Both the position numbers and the translations under genes were made by a program. From Epiperipatus broadwayi (taxonomy: Eukaryota; Onychophora; Udeonychophora; Euonychophora; Peripatidae): a stretch of DNA of 64,000 nt. The stretch covers positions 231,319 through 295,318 of the forward strand of contig JAQFVV010006851.1 of assembly GCA_028023455.1 (NCBI GenBank), written 5' to 3'. Of the stretch, positions 38,673 to 51,300 are shown piece after piece; within the stretch, counting starts at the first letter, position 1, and every line of letters begins with the position of its first letter. The notes under the pieces are model-generated. The model had not been told where the DNA came from. It was given only the letters and a program-made list of their open reading frames with translations, and ran no database searches.

Positions 38673-38830
38673 GGCAGGATAGCTCAGTTGGTTAGATGAT
38701 TACCTTAAAATTTAATATTCAAGAATCTAAGGGTCCATCTTTGAATCCTGTGCTAGTATTGTCACTGTTCAGGCCACCGACACCTGAATAAGAGGGGGGG
38801 GGATAATACAACTCAAAACGTTGTGCATAT
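38673..38830 (+). mobile_element. tRNA-like head joined to hammerhead-like tail
   Basis: 38673-38755 resembles a degraded tRNA: GCAGGAT and ATCCTGT can form the acceptor stem, TAGCTCAGTTGG is a clear A box (38680-38691) and CTTTGAATCC a weak B box. 38783-38828 reads CTGAATAAG, a G run, CTC, AAAA, AACGTTGTG. That is the hammerhead core order with CTGATGA and GAAA mutated and AACGTT as palindromic stem III. It follows PLE-3 immediately, so the tail may be the PLE-3 tail with a SINE inserted, or the whole may be one chimeric SINE. Confidence 0.5.
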
Positions 38831-38835
38831 ATTAC

Positions 38836-41779
38836 CCTGCTTGATGTGCAATTACCAACAGTTGAATGTATTTGGAATATTAAATAAAGTTAAATTTTTC
38901 TAAAGACTTAAATACTCATATTAGATGACGGAAATAGTCCAATATAAATATATAAATAAAATATTCATATTTCTTAATAAAAATATTTATTTTACTAATT
39001 ATTAATCTTGTTTTTATTATGCTATATTTTATGCAATGTTCTTTATTTTGTAATGCTACCTAGTAAAATTTAATTCACCATTATGAAATACAATTGATGC
39101 AAAAATATTATTGGTACTTACATATTAGATTTGCTGTGTTTTTTCACACCCACCCATAATTTTTTAATCTTGTGATCATATCAAATAAACCTGGTTGTCA
39201 AATAAACCAGGTAATCTCATCAAATATCATCAAGACCAGGACTTTTGACAAATTTAAGTGATAAATTTGTGCACAAAAACATACTGTGATACTAAATAAA
39301 GAGGTAGTTGTGAGTTTTTGTTTCATGGCAATTAAAAATAGAACATTAGCAACTCTGATATGTGCAATCAAATAAAATGTGGAAGAGGGCTCAGCAGTTT
39401 ATTCAGATTGCTGGTAAGTGTATAAAACTGAGGAACTATAATATGCAGGCAGGAACTGCACATAAAGATAATGCTTTCATTGGCATTATGGATGATATTA
39501 TCAAAAATCAGTCCACAACATTAATTCCATTTTAATAAAAGTATCTCTTTTTCTATACTGAGACTGAGAAACTATGATCTGCTGGCTGCACAAACAAAAT
39601 GATGCTTTTGTTTGTATTATGGACATTATTAAAAAATCAATTCATCTCGTTGATTCTGATATGATAAAATTTTACTAATTTCTTTTTTTTTTTTTGTTTT
39701 TTAACAAAATAAATGTAGTTAGACATTTCTCATCAAGATCCCATGCAGTTATTATATGTAAATACATATGCTTTAACTCTCCATTTTAAATATCTGAGCC
39801 AGACTTAGTATTTTTATCTGTCCATTTTTTATTTTTCTGTCATAGTTAATAGGCATAGTATTTCTTTCCTGTTATTTGCTTTACTGTCTATTTTGTAGTT
39901 AATATACTTATTATTTTTTTGGATTTGTAAATATCATGATTAAAATTTGGCAATTTTCTGGTAGATAACCAGGAGGATGCACTTAAAATGAAGTAATAAT
40001 GTTCAGAGGCCTTCTGCCAAGAGATACATGGTTGTTTCATCGTAACAATTCCTATTATATATACATGATAATAATGTTTTGATTTTAAGTGAGTGAATAT
40101 AGTAATACATTATTTTTTTATTTTGCTTTTTGTTGCTAATTTTGCTTTAGTGTCCATTTTGTAATATCCTTCCAGAATTAATATACATGGTGTTTTTTAA
40201 TTTTAAGTAAAATTATGGAATTGCTGCCTGTGTTTTTGCGATGGCAGTATGCTATACCTTGTACAGAGGGGGGGACCAGGGTGATTGTGATGGCATAATG
40301 TTCCATAACTTGGTCTGGGGGAGAAGGATGTCTGTGATTGCATGATGTGCTGTTTTATAATGTGTATTTATTTTTGTGTAAAAAATTTTATTCTTTGTAT
40401 TGTTAGAAATGTACCTTTTCAGGTTTATCTGGTGTGATTAGTGTTACAAATTAGAGCTTCTCCACCTTTTGACAAATCTATTAGTCTGCCAATAACTATC
40501 TAGACCTTGCACAAATGTTGTAAATCAACGTATACACATGGTCCATATTGACAAATTTATCACTTAAGTTTGACAAAATTTCCAATCTTCATGTTATTTG
40601 ATAATGTTTAATACATAAATACCATGAAACCTAATGAGTTTTACATTTTTCTATAACTACTTTTTGAAAATCAAATATTCTCAAATATTTGCTTATTATT
40701 GTGTCTATCAACAAGATGTCATATACGTTTTAAAATCTATCATTTGCTTTCATTATGAAAATATTGTGCCATTCAATAAAATTTATAGGTTTCTACAGTT
40801 TTTTTAATTATTATTTCTTTTTTGTGTTTTAATGAAAATAGAAAAAAATACTTAATTAAATAAAAAAAATCTGTTTTGTTTGCAATTTAGCATAGATCAT
40901 AGTTGGCTTCTGGAAGTAAAACAAGAATTTTGTGATAATATTTAGGATAAAAATTAAATGTGACACGATGTAAAAAATGTATATTATTAATATATTTTTG
41001 AATTTGTTTTATTGCTTACGCACGAATTAAAAAATCTTCGTGAAAATTTAAAATTTTATGATCATTACTTTATAAGTAAATGAAAATATCAAAATAATTT
41101 TGAAAATTTGTAATTTCTTTATAATGAAATAAGTGTTCCAAATTTTCTAAAAAATTACAATGAAACTTTCTCTTAAAATTTATGAAAATTAGAGGAGATA
41201 GGAGTGACAAATTAAGTTAGTAAAATGTTGATTCTGATAGATAATTTTTAATTGTTGAAAATAAAATTATTGATATATGTTAATGTATATTTGTAATGAA
41301 TTTGAAAGCATTAATCGATTTACTTCCAGCTATTTTGATTTTTTATTTGACTATAATAATAGTAGAAATAATGTTATCTAAAATATTTGGATAAAAATTA
41401 TTAAAAAATAACAATTATTTATTAAATAAACAATTAGTATGACTATATGTAAAAGTAAATTGGAAAATCAATTTAAACAAATTTATTTATGTTTAAGACA
41501 TGTATGTAGTATATTTTAAATTGTTTTAGATATAGTATGGATCAATAAAAAGAGTACCATTAATCAAGATATTTATGAAGAAGAAGGTAATAATAATTAT
41601 ATAACTATATTTCTCAATATCTTATGACAATTTCTCATTTTGTATGTTTAAATGTATAATTAAAAAAATAAATAATTCTGATTAAAACAGGATCAAAAAT
41701 ATCATGAAGTAAAAATTATATTTTATTCATGTTTAGATTTTATATTTCTTTACTTGATGTACATACTTAACAAAATGCT
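38836..41779. other. AT-rich DNA with a candidate terminal-inverted-repeat pair
   Basis: No coding signal. 39243-39270 and 40551-40578 are 28-base inverted repeats with two mismatches (TTTTGACAAATTTAAGTGAT and complement), which could bound a 1.34 kb non-autonomous DNA element. Inside it, 39410-39530 and 39545-39665 are diverged tandem copies (both contain AAACTATGAT or AACTATAATATGC, then ATTATGGA). Confidence 0.4.
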
Positions 41780-41783
41780 TTAA

Positions 41784-41968
41784 CCTTTGGCACTGCACTC
41801 TTTGAATATATTTTAATGCTAGAGGGACCTCTCCAAATCTTGACACAAGATTAGGACGTTATAAAGGGAAAATGGCCGTTCTTACCTTAATAAAGTTGTA
41901 ATCTAGTGTCAAGATTTGGCGAGATCCCTCTAGCATTAAAATATATTCAGAGAGTGCAGTGCCAAAGG
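41784..41968. mobile_element. piggyBac-like MITE flanked by TTAA
   Basis: 185 bases with terminal inverted repeats CCTTTGGCACTGCACTCT and complement, continuing imperfectly for about 85 bases per arm, and TTAA on each side. TTAA target duplications and termini starting CC are the mark of the piggyBac superfamily. There is no transposase, so it is non-autonomous. A partial copy follows at 42225-42318. Confidence 0.75.
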
Positions 41969-42224
41969 TTAAAATCTTTCATTAAGTATTTATATATACA
42001 CATATATGCTTAATAAAAACAATATATTTACAACTTTAATTAACTTATAGATTTCTAAGAATAAAGATTGTAATTCCTTCACTATAAATCGCGAGATTTC
42101 CCGATATTAATTTGTTAAAAAAATAATGGACTTAAACAGTGAAGAAATCAACAGCTTCACACTCTCAAATCACGATGATTCAGATTTACCTATTTAATTA
42201 GAAAGTTAGGTTAAAAATAAGGCA

Positions 42225-42318
42225 GTGGTTCTTATCTTTATAAAGTCATAATCTTGTGTCAAGATTTGGCAAAATCCCTCTAGTGTTAAAATATATTCAG
42301 AGAGCGCAGTGCCAAAGG
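42225..42318. repeat. partial copy of the TTAA-flanked MITE
   Basis: Matches the right half of 41784-41968 (GTGTCAAGATTTGGC to GCAGTGCCAAAGG). The sequence after it also matches (TAAGTATTTA), so it probably arose by local duplication rather than a second insertion. Confidence 0.7.
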
Positions 42319-42829
42319 TAAAAGCCTTTCTTTAAGTATTTACAAACACTCGTTTGTGCTTAAATATATATATTTACTTGATGTATGTAAATAATATTAA
42401 CTTGAAAAAAAATAATGGAATTATTTCAAGTATCTGTTAAATGTCTACTTGGTAACATGTATCACTCTATTAATATAAATAAATGAAAGATGTAAATATG
42501 TTAGTATTTAAAAAAATGTAGATAAGTCAGATAATATAAAATAAGCTAAATTAAGTGGATTAACAAATAAAAATTACAGAAAAATAGATCTAAAAAATCT
42601 TATATATACAGGGAATTAGAGATAACTGCAAAGTTAATAAATAGATTATCCTTTAATTAATTTGAGGTTTGCTATTGGAAAGTAGCTATAGAAATCAGAT
42701 ATCCATATCCTCATCATATTGGATAAGTATCAATTTTCTTATGTTTGAAAATTGATTTTAAAACTTCATTAATTAAAATCAATACATGCAATAGAAAATT
42801 ATCAAAGTAATTTCATCATAATAAAAATT

Positions 42830-42958
42830 ATACAATTCAAAACAAAGCAAAGCAAAACTCTCCATATAGTAGTGCCATCTTGTGCTAATTGATTGCTCTT
42901 GTTAGTACAAGATGGCACTACTATATGGGGAGTTTTGCTTTGCTTTGTTTAGAATTGT
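42830..42958. mobile_element. small palindromic MITE
   Basis: Arms of about 55 bases (42832-42887 and 42902-42956) pair almost perfectly around a 14-base loop. The core is AGTAGTGCCATCTTGT with AAAGCAAAGCAAAACTC outside. No coding capacity. The target duplication is not clear. Confidence 0.7.
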
Positions 42959-43192
42959 TTAATTACAATTATGTGCTAGTATGAGATAGTGATCATGTGA
43001 TGTTAATAAAAATTATACTGAATATTAAAGAATATATTGTGAATAGTGGATGAATATTATTTAAAAAATCTTAATATGGAAGTCAATTTACTGCTGCAAT
43101 AATCCACTTTTATTGTTAAAAGGAGATTACCTTGACAACAGTTTGAAATTGTTGATTGTTATTGCTACTGGGATTGTCTAAGTGTTGATTGG

Positions 43193-43199
<7 letters not shown>

Positions 43200-43238
<39 letters not shown>
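43200..43238. repeat. (AT)n microsatellite
   Basis: Plain alternating AT followed by TTGTAACC. A similar (AT)n-TTGTAAC junction occurs at 60690, so the AT tract may mark the edge of a dispersed repeat. Confidence 0.9.
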
Positions 43239-43240
<2 letters not shown>

Positions 43241-46200
43241 AACCTTCTTTTCTTATGCTGGAATCCTATACTAATCTGGCTGCATGTTTCAGGACACCAA
43301 ATTGGACTTTGTAACCTTCCTTTAGAATGACTAGCAATTGTAACTAACCAAGCTCCACATTTTAGGCGCAAAATCCACCTTTATAACCTTCACTACCCGA
43401 ATAATCAAGAATATAAGCATAAAAAATGTTAAACTAAGGACATGATTTCTTTATTGAACTAAGCTAGCATGAAACTATAAATCTAAAGAAGATTACAAGG
43501 TGATTAATGAAGATAACTTCTGGTCAAACTAGTTTTAAAATCCACAAACAAAATGTTATGAAATAAATTGAATGTTAATCAAACCAATAAATAAATAACA
43601 ATTAGATCTATGGAATGAATATGAAATTAAAATTATAAATTAAATAATAAGTAAATTAGGATGTAGATGACTAAATGAATGATGAAAATAAGTAATAATT
43701 AAATAATAAAATGAAATGAGTCTGAGAATGAAGAGAAAAGAATGAAGATGTATGAGAATAATGAATGATTAAGATGGTGATAGAATAAGAGTTAATGAAT
43801 GATTAAGATGATAATATAATAGAAGTTAATGAATGAATAATCAATTACGATAATGAATTAAGGTCAAATGAGAATGAATAAATAAAAGATGATCAAGATG
43901 AAATTGAAGAACATTGTTGATGATGGAGACTGAGATCTTAAACTATAAACTAATATTGTATTAATTGATAATAAGATAAACTAAATAAAATAGGAATTCC
44001 AAGCTTGACAAAACCAGAATATTCACCATAAAGTCAAAACAAGCTAAACGTTTTAAGAAGAAATTTACACCTTAAAGTTTTGTTGACTTTCATAAAACAG
44101 TGAATATAACATAACTCAAATCCAACTACAGTAATATCTAGACATAAAATTTACTATAAATTCAAGCTCTACATTGCAAATTCATAACCTATTCTTCTCA
44201 GGGTTTAAACAACTTAAATATTGTTATGCAAGATATACTTGTGTCAGTGAGAGGGATTTTGCCAATACCCAAATAACATGCACAAACAGCCCTTAATACA
44301 AAATTGAATTAACAAACAATATTTAGCAATTGCAAAGTAACTTTATAAACTCTGTAACTGTTATAAACTTTAAGCTTCAAGAAATATGAATAACTTTTTA
44401 ATAACTAAACACGATAACTTACCAACTTCCTTTTCTTAAATAATTATGAACAATGTAGTCAAGATCAGTGAATGATAGATCTGTGGGTTCAAATCAACTG
44501 CTTAAATCAATATTAAGTGTTTATATTTTAGTATACTGTTTAAAATAATATGAACTCTAGATTAATAATATTTTGATTATTAAGTGATGATGCCTTAGAT
44601 GTACTCTTAAATTATAGGGCTTAACAAAATTATTATGATATACCGACATATAGTCAAATATACTATATTGATTGATGATGATTTCAATGTAATCAGATGA
44701 TATGTCAATAGCAATAACAATAATAATGTGTATGGTGATTAGCAATAAGACTACAGACAACTTAATAAATTTTTAACACAACAAGATTTATTTACACTAT
44801 TTACAAATTTATTTCAACACATTGCATAAGAGAAGACAGAGACATTATATAAAATCAGGTATGGAAAATAATTTATATCCCATTGACTACACACATAGTA
44901 CATAAGATAAACTAGTATGGTGATATTCATCTTATCATTATCATTATTGGCTATGTTTCTATTATTTTATGTTATAGAATAGGCAAGTTAAACTCTATCT
45001 AAACTAAATTAGCACTCAAATTATAAAACAAAAGTGTATTCAAATCTTTGGTATATGTGCACATTTTAAATCTAAAACTCAAAGTTATAAAATAGTGTAT
45101 AACACTATAGCTATTTTATTTATTACAATATGATAAGAACAATTATCATATGCAGCACAATTAACAATTATTATTATTTAATATGAAGAGATTTATGTGG
45201 GGATAGACATCAGAAGTCAAATGCACATATGACAGCAAAACCTTACCTATTTCCACAACATAATCATTCTAATAGTTAACCCATCTTAATGATCCATTGG
45301 AAAATCACTGCTTGATAAAAATAAATCAACATTGTATGGGTGCAACACTTGCTCTGCCATACAGAATTTTTACAATCACTAGTAAGTTTTGGTTTGTTTG
45401 TTTATAAACTGATGAGGATACTACATCATAAAGACACTGTTCACAATTAGGAAAACACTATAGATAAAATAGTGTCCCTGAATGTAACTTTATCCTATCC
45501 TTGCTATTTAATTTTAAAATACTAAAACTTCACCATACATGGTGGAAACCTAACTACATAATCTCATGAGGGATAAAACAATAAAGGGAGGCTCTACAAA
45601 ACAACATGATATTTGTACAATAATATGGCCAATTTCAATACCTTTTCCTAGATCCAAATGCATGGGCATTGCCTCATCACAGGGAAATAGAATTCAGACT
45701 ATGGATATCATCCTCTCTTGGGATTAACTATGCTAATTAAGCACTAACTATTGATCAGCCTCAACAATATCATTTTCTCATGGAATCAGCAATGGGAGAA
45801 TTGTCCATCTTCCCATGCACAATATCAATGATACTATATTTGATGCCATTATATGTGGCACATACTTATCAGCTGAAAGCTGTCTTGAATCCTTATCAAT
45901 ACAATAGCAAGATAACATAATTATAACAATAAAAGTGGAAAAATAAATATTCCATTTCACAATGCAGAAACTAATAGTGTATTAAACAAACCAACTTATA
46001 AGTCAAATGACCATTAATTATTTCTAAAAGCATAATAATACATTTATTATAACAAGCAATATGCACGTAGACAATGAAGATTAGCCCACATTTTATATTT
46101 AAAGTGGACATGTTAATTCATAGGCAAAATTTAAGAAATGCAAAATGCTTATATCAAATATTTCATATAATAAAGCAATTGTGTCATTATACTATATCTT

Positions 46201-46584
46201 TGACAAATTTTGTCTGTTTGTTTACCCTTCAATAAAATATTAAAATCTGTTTTAAAAGTGTGAGAGATGAATCAATCTCTCTCTGTCTAGAAAATGATAT
46301 TTAATATTATAGTTTCCCTCAACTGGTAAAATAACAAAAATATATATAAAAAATGTATACATCTTTATACACCTATTTGTCCTTAACTAAATATATTTAC
46401 ATACCACAATAAAAAAATCTCTGAATAACACATGACGAAAAGTATATTACAATACTAAACATAAGCAATAACTAAAAACAAATATTTTTATTCCCATTTA
46501 TTTTATGCCCTTTTGTTGAAAGCTTGTTTCTTCATTATGAGCTGAATGATAAGCAAACTGATATCATGAGCAAACATTCATAAG

Positions 46585-46588
<4 letters not shown>
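43239..46588. other. AT-rich repeat-like DNA, no gene
   Basis: 43600-43920 is rich in degenerate repeats of GAATGATTAAGATG with variants. At 44485-44500 GTGGGTTCAAATC fits a B box but no convincing A box precedes it. 45180-45960 is a little less AT-rich, and its open frames are short and unlike known proteins. Nothing here can be called a gene. Confidence 0.5.
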
Positions 46589-46637
<49 letters not shown>

Positions 46638-46640
46638 CAT
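46589..46640. repeat. (AT)n(GT)n microsatellite
   Basis: About 28 bases of AT followed directly by about 20 of GT, a common compound dinucleotide array. Confidence 0.93.
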
Positions 46641-47417
46641 GTGTGATTATTATTATATTCAATGCTAGCATAGAAAAATAAAATTCAAACATTTCCTAAA
46701 ACATGGAGCACAATTAAAAATATAATGTTTGTCCACACTTTTAGTAGATAATTTTCCTTAAAATGAATTTATAGGTTTATTACGATTAACAAGATCAACT
46801 TTTTAAATGCATTTGTTGATTTTTTTCCCATCTGTGGTAAGCTCTGGAATAATATCAAGATGATCTTGGAATTTTTAAAACATTTAAAACTATTGTTAAT
46901 TCACATGTTACACAATAAAGATTAAGAAGTAAATATTTATTTATTTATTTCTATCAGCAAATAAGTTTTTTTTCTTTTTCCTTTTAATATTTGTAAGAAT
47001 TTATTTAATCATTGGCAATTATAAATATGATATCCTTGACATTTATAATACTGTAACTTTTCCATTTTCAATAACTAAGCAAATTAGCACTAAAACAAGA
47101 CTTTGCAGATGATTTTTCTTCCTTAATAAGAATATGGAATAAGTCACACATTTTTTTTTTAAATTGATTAAACTTTATACTATTTAAAATGACTTTTTAC
47201 TTTGTTTACTTTATCTTTTCACACTTTTCTTCAAAATTATTTCTAGTTATATTTTATGAAGATTATAATTTATAAACAAATATATTTTTCTTCTTTATTA
47301 TAAAGAACACAAATAAACATTTTCTTCTTTTTCATTTCCTTGCTACTTTGAATAACTTATGCATCATTTTTAAATATGAAACTGGCTAACATATGTAAAA
47401 TAAAAGTAATTGCTTAC
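46641..47417. other. AT-rich DNA, nothing recognised
   Basis: No open frame, repeat pair or transposon end found. Confidence 0.6.
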
Positions 47418-47515
47418 ACTTTCTGGATTAGTCCTTAGTTTGAAGTAGTATTTGTTGAGGCAAATAATTATCCATATGGCTCTCATTTTCTTTTCTCCAG
47501 TATGAACTTCAGGAA
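47418..47515 (-). CDS. candidate internal exon, unknown product
   Basis: 98 bases on the minus strand between an acceptor-like ATTGATTTATAG and a donor GAAAGT|GTAAGC. One frame is open throughout (32 codons after two leading bases), including VHTGEKKMRAIWIIICLNKY. It is clearly less AT-rich than both flanks, with coding-like codons. I do not recognise the protein and no partner exon with matching phase was found. It could be a chance combination or part of an old repeat. Confidence 0.22.
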
Positions 47516-48034
47516 CTATAAATCAATGGAAAATAGTGATAAATGAATACAAGGGGTAAAGTTTCTTATTCCATGTTTTTAAACAAACAATATCTTGTAA
47601 TTTTGTTCAAGTAGACTTCAATTTTACTGATTTTTCAGCTCTCTTTTGTTTATTTTATAGGTGTAGATATTGAAGTTCTTTTTATTCTGATTTTCTTTTT
47701 GATAACCCCCCTACAAATTCTGTTGAATTATGTATACCTTGTATTACATTGCATTATGGTAATAAATGGACCAATAACTGAACAGTGTGAATAAATTAAT
47801 ATTTCTCCCTCTAGTGATAACCAGTTAGACTATTTCATATCAATTTAAATTGCAATGTAATATTTGAAGATTGTTTACAAAATTTAGAAGAATTATAAAT
47901 TGTTTTCTTTTTTGTAATTATTGTTTAATAATAATAATAAAATACTAAATATTTTTCTACTTCTAAATGGTTTAATACTATTTAATGATCATTTTAAATA
48001 TAATTGCAACTAGACTGTATGACAAAATGTTTAC

Positions 48035-48168
48035 GAACTTCATATCCACTCTATCAGATTTTCCAGTGTATCTCAAACACTCCAAGTCTTCATCACTCTC
48101 ATGATATTTATTGGTAATTGAAAAATTATAACCCAACAAGCATTTCAACCTATTACTGATTTCATGCA
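48035..48168 (-). CDS. candidate exon, unknown product
   Basis: 134 bases on the minus strand after TTGAAAATCAG and before TTC|GTAAAC. One open frame includes HESDEDLECLRYTGKSDRVD, with acidic and charged residues and higher GC than the flanks. The phase at its donor is 0, while the downstream candidate at 47418-47515 needs one carried base, so they do not splice together directly. Possibly unrelated or spurious. Confidence 0.2.
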
Positions 48169-48264
48169 CTGATTTTCAATAGATTATAATTATTATCAAT
48201 TAAAATTTAAAAATTTTCATACTGGATCACTTGAATAAAGGTTAATGTAATTGAGCCAAAGCAT

Positions 48265-48269
48265 ATAGT

Positions 48270-48315
<46 letters not shown>

Positions 48316-48322
48316 ACTATCA

Positions 48323-48360
<38 letters not shown>

Positions 48361-48362
48361 TG
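48265..48362. repeat. two adjacent (AT)-centred palindromes
   Basis: 48265-48320 is ATAGTTAC-(TA)n-GTAACTAT. 48321-48362 is CAGA-(AT)n-TCTG. Each is a perfect palindrome with an AT dinucleotide core, placed end to end. Confidence 0.88.
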
Positions 48363-51300
48363 ACCTGTACTATGTGTATCCTCACTTCCAGATAATATAT
48401 GATATGAAATAAAATGGGTTCTAGCTCAGTTAATAATTAATAAATAAAATATTCAGCATTAAAATTAAATATTCCACTAGCTCAAATTTAAAATTCGAAT
48501 AAGGTTCAGTTTATAAAAATAAATTAAATAAATATTTAATATTTTCATGAGACTTGAAGTGAAAATACAGGTGACAAGATAGATTACATTGAGCCAATAT
48601 CCCACAGGATACTACCTCAATGGCATAAGAACACTATCCCCCCTTTTATTACTATTTCAAATAACAAACTCATAGTATTCTTATGACTTTAATAACTTTT
48701 ACTCACTAAGATTAAACTAATAATTAAATCTTAATCTTCTATTTGTAATAATCTAGCTCAATAAAATAATCTCAGGTTCATAAAGTTTATTCTAAGTTAA
48801 TAAAAATACAGAGGTAAAATATGAGAAGGGATTTTATGTCATAATCTACTATACTGAAACTAATAATAATAAATAACAGTAATAATATTCTTCATTGTTT
48901 AACTAATTCTGTATAACTTTTCTTTTTACTATAATTTTATTACCATAATAAAATAATGAAATAATATAATATGATATTATATCTTCATGTAATGATATAA
49001 TAAATACGTGGTAGCATTTTAATAATCTGACAAACAAAATATGTGTGGCAACTGATAGCATATAATTTAATATAATATTGTGATAACTGATTTATGACCA
49101 ATAAAATAGTGTAAGATTATGATTATTTAATTATAATGAATACCAATAAAATATTTAAAATTCTTAAAATAATTCTCTATTTATCTTTTGTGCTAAATTA
49201 TATATTTGTTTCAATTATTATGCATATATCGTGATTTCATGCAGCGATGTGGAGAAATAAATAACTCGGACACAAAATTTTTGAAATAACAAAATTTAAC
49301 AAAGTTTATTACTAACAACAAATAAATAAACAATTTATTTACACTATTTACAGTGGATATCTTTAACTTTTTTACTTTACAGATTGATCTACCGGGTTAT
49401 AAAAAAAATAATTTATATTTCAATTATATCTTTATTTAGATTTAGAACAAAATTTAAAAAAAATGTTACTATTTGGTTTCTCATTATGGTTAACTTATTA
49501 CAAATATATTTATCTACTTTATTAGCAACAGCATTTTATCCTTAATATTATTAAACTATCTTATTTTAAAAAATTCATACTTAGAAAAACATTCTATAGA
49601 AAACAAAATTTTATAATGAGTATGGATTTCTCAAAATATTAAAAAAATTTCATCTTGCAAAGTCAAAGATGTTACACAAAATATTATCCAAAATTCAGTA
49701 CTAGATTTTAATATTTATCACACAATGTTTACTAATCATAATATATTTTTCTTTAAGCCTTACTTTAGTATGATATAAGTGTAATCATCAATATATTTCT
49801 GTTAATCAATAAATAAAAAATATACTATGCATATTGTTTACATAATTTACTTTGTACTATTGTATTTTAAAATATGCAATACTTATTTTCTCTTAAAAAA
49901 AATAATACTAAAGCATTTAAAATTATTATCACTTTAAAGAAAATATCTTTGTTTAGAGGCTTTATTTTAAAAAAGTTTATATTTCATTTCCGAAATAAAA
50001 TTCAAAATATATTCTATGATTCTTTTCTTTCCATAGGATATTTTGGATCTTCAATTTTAAGTTATAACATCCTATTCCTTCTAAGTAAATAAACCAATGT
50101 TATACAAAACGATAGCATAACCTAAATTCTAAATTATTTATCATTTCTCTTAAACATATCTTATTGAACGATGCAGTTACATGAAATAAAGATAGCAAAA
50201 ACAGATGCATAGGATTAAGGAAGAAAGCTAGAATATTACTCTTAACATATCTCAAAATCATGGCACAGTGCAAAGAGGTATGACATTTACCTGCCTAATA
50301 TCCTCTAGTACAGGGCCGATGTTAAAGCTATTTATTCAGCTTTATTAGAACATCAAATATTTAAAGAAATATAAACACTGTCCAAATAAAATGTGTATCA
50401 GTCATAGGGCTTTGTTAACTATGCTGATATTCACATAAAGACTAAATATTATTTCCATTCCTTATAACATCCTATTTCTTAAAAACATCATCTTGGTTTC
50501 CTGAACACTAAGTACTTCCAAGCCACTATGTCAACATTATTTCTCAAGATTTTCCACATCTTACATCGATAAATAACTATCTGCATTTACAAAACAATAA
50601 ATAAAATTCATTAATAGTTAAACAATGTAGCTGTTCCACAAGAAAAGTCTGCTTACTTCATTATTCTATACGTTTAATCATATACAATCTACTTAGACAA
50701 TATTTGAATATTCAATAACATGAAAGTTCTAAAGAATCACATAATTATTTGTTATTATGTTGGATTATATCACTAATATATAAAAAAAAACAAAAAAATT
50801 GCCGTATGCATATTTCCAAATCAATCCTATCTCATAATATTTTTTAAAATGTTGTATGAAATGTGGTACATATAAGTAAAAACCTTTTACACTTCATTTT
50901 TACAATTTATGGATGATCTAAAGAAAACAAAAAAATATACATTATAAATTATCAATAGTTATTATTATTACCAATAACCTTTATCTAGTCATCGTGTTCA
51001 GTAGGCTTTTCTTTATCCACTTGAGCATTGCAGATATAAACAAAAAATTCACTCCCATACACTTTATATTAAAATATTTTTAGCTAAATTATTAAATTGT
51101 TATATTATAAAATTTTAATATTAATAAATTAATGTTTTTATGTTTTTCCTAATCTTATATAAAAATTTAGATTTAAACTAGGTTAACAAAATAAAAAGAA
51201 TCAAAACTATAGTTACATATTTTCTTGACGATAGTTCCTGATAAGTCCAAAATGCTTATTATTTTCTCTAGAGTTTTTAAAAAATGTTCTCCCCCAAGCG

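Noticed and set aside
44440-44510. tRNA or SINE suggested by GGGTTCAAATC
   Set aside because: Good B box, but the A box is poor and no tRNA stems close.
50280-50330. minus-strand FNIGPVLEDIRQ before a CAG|GTAAAT donor
   Set aside because: Too short, with stops closely upstream. It looks more like a fragment of a dispersed repeat.
50970-51050. minus-strand C-terminal exon candidate ending KEKPTEHDD then stop
   Set aside because: Only about a dozen codons with an ambiguous acceptor. It cannot join the exon candidates at 47-48 kb because it ends in a stop upstream of them.
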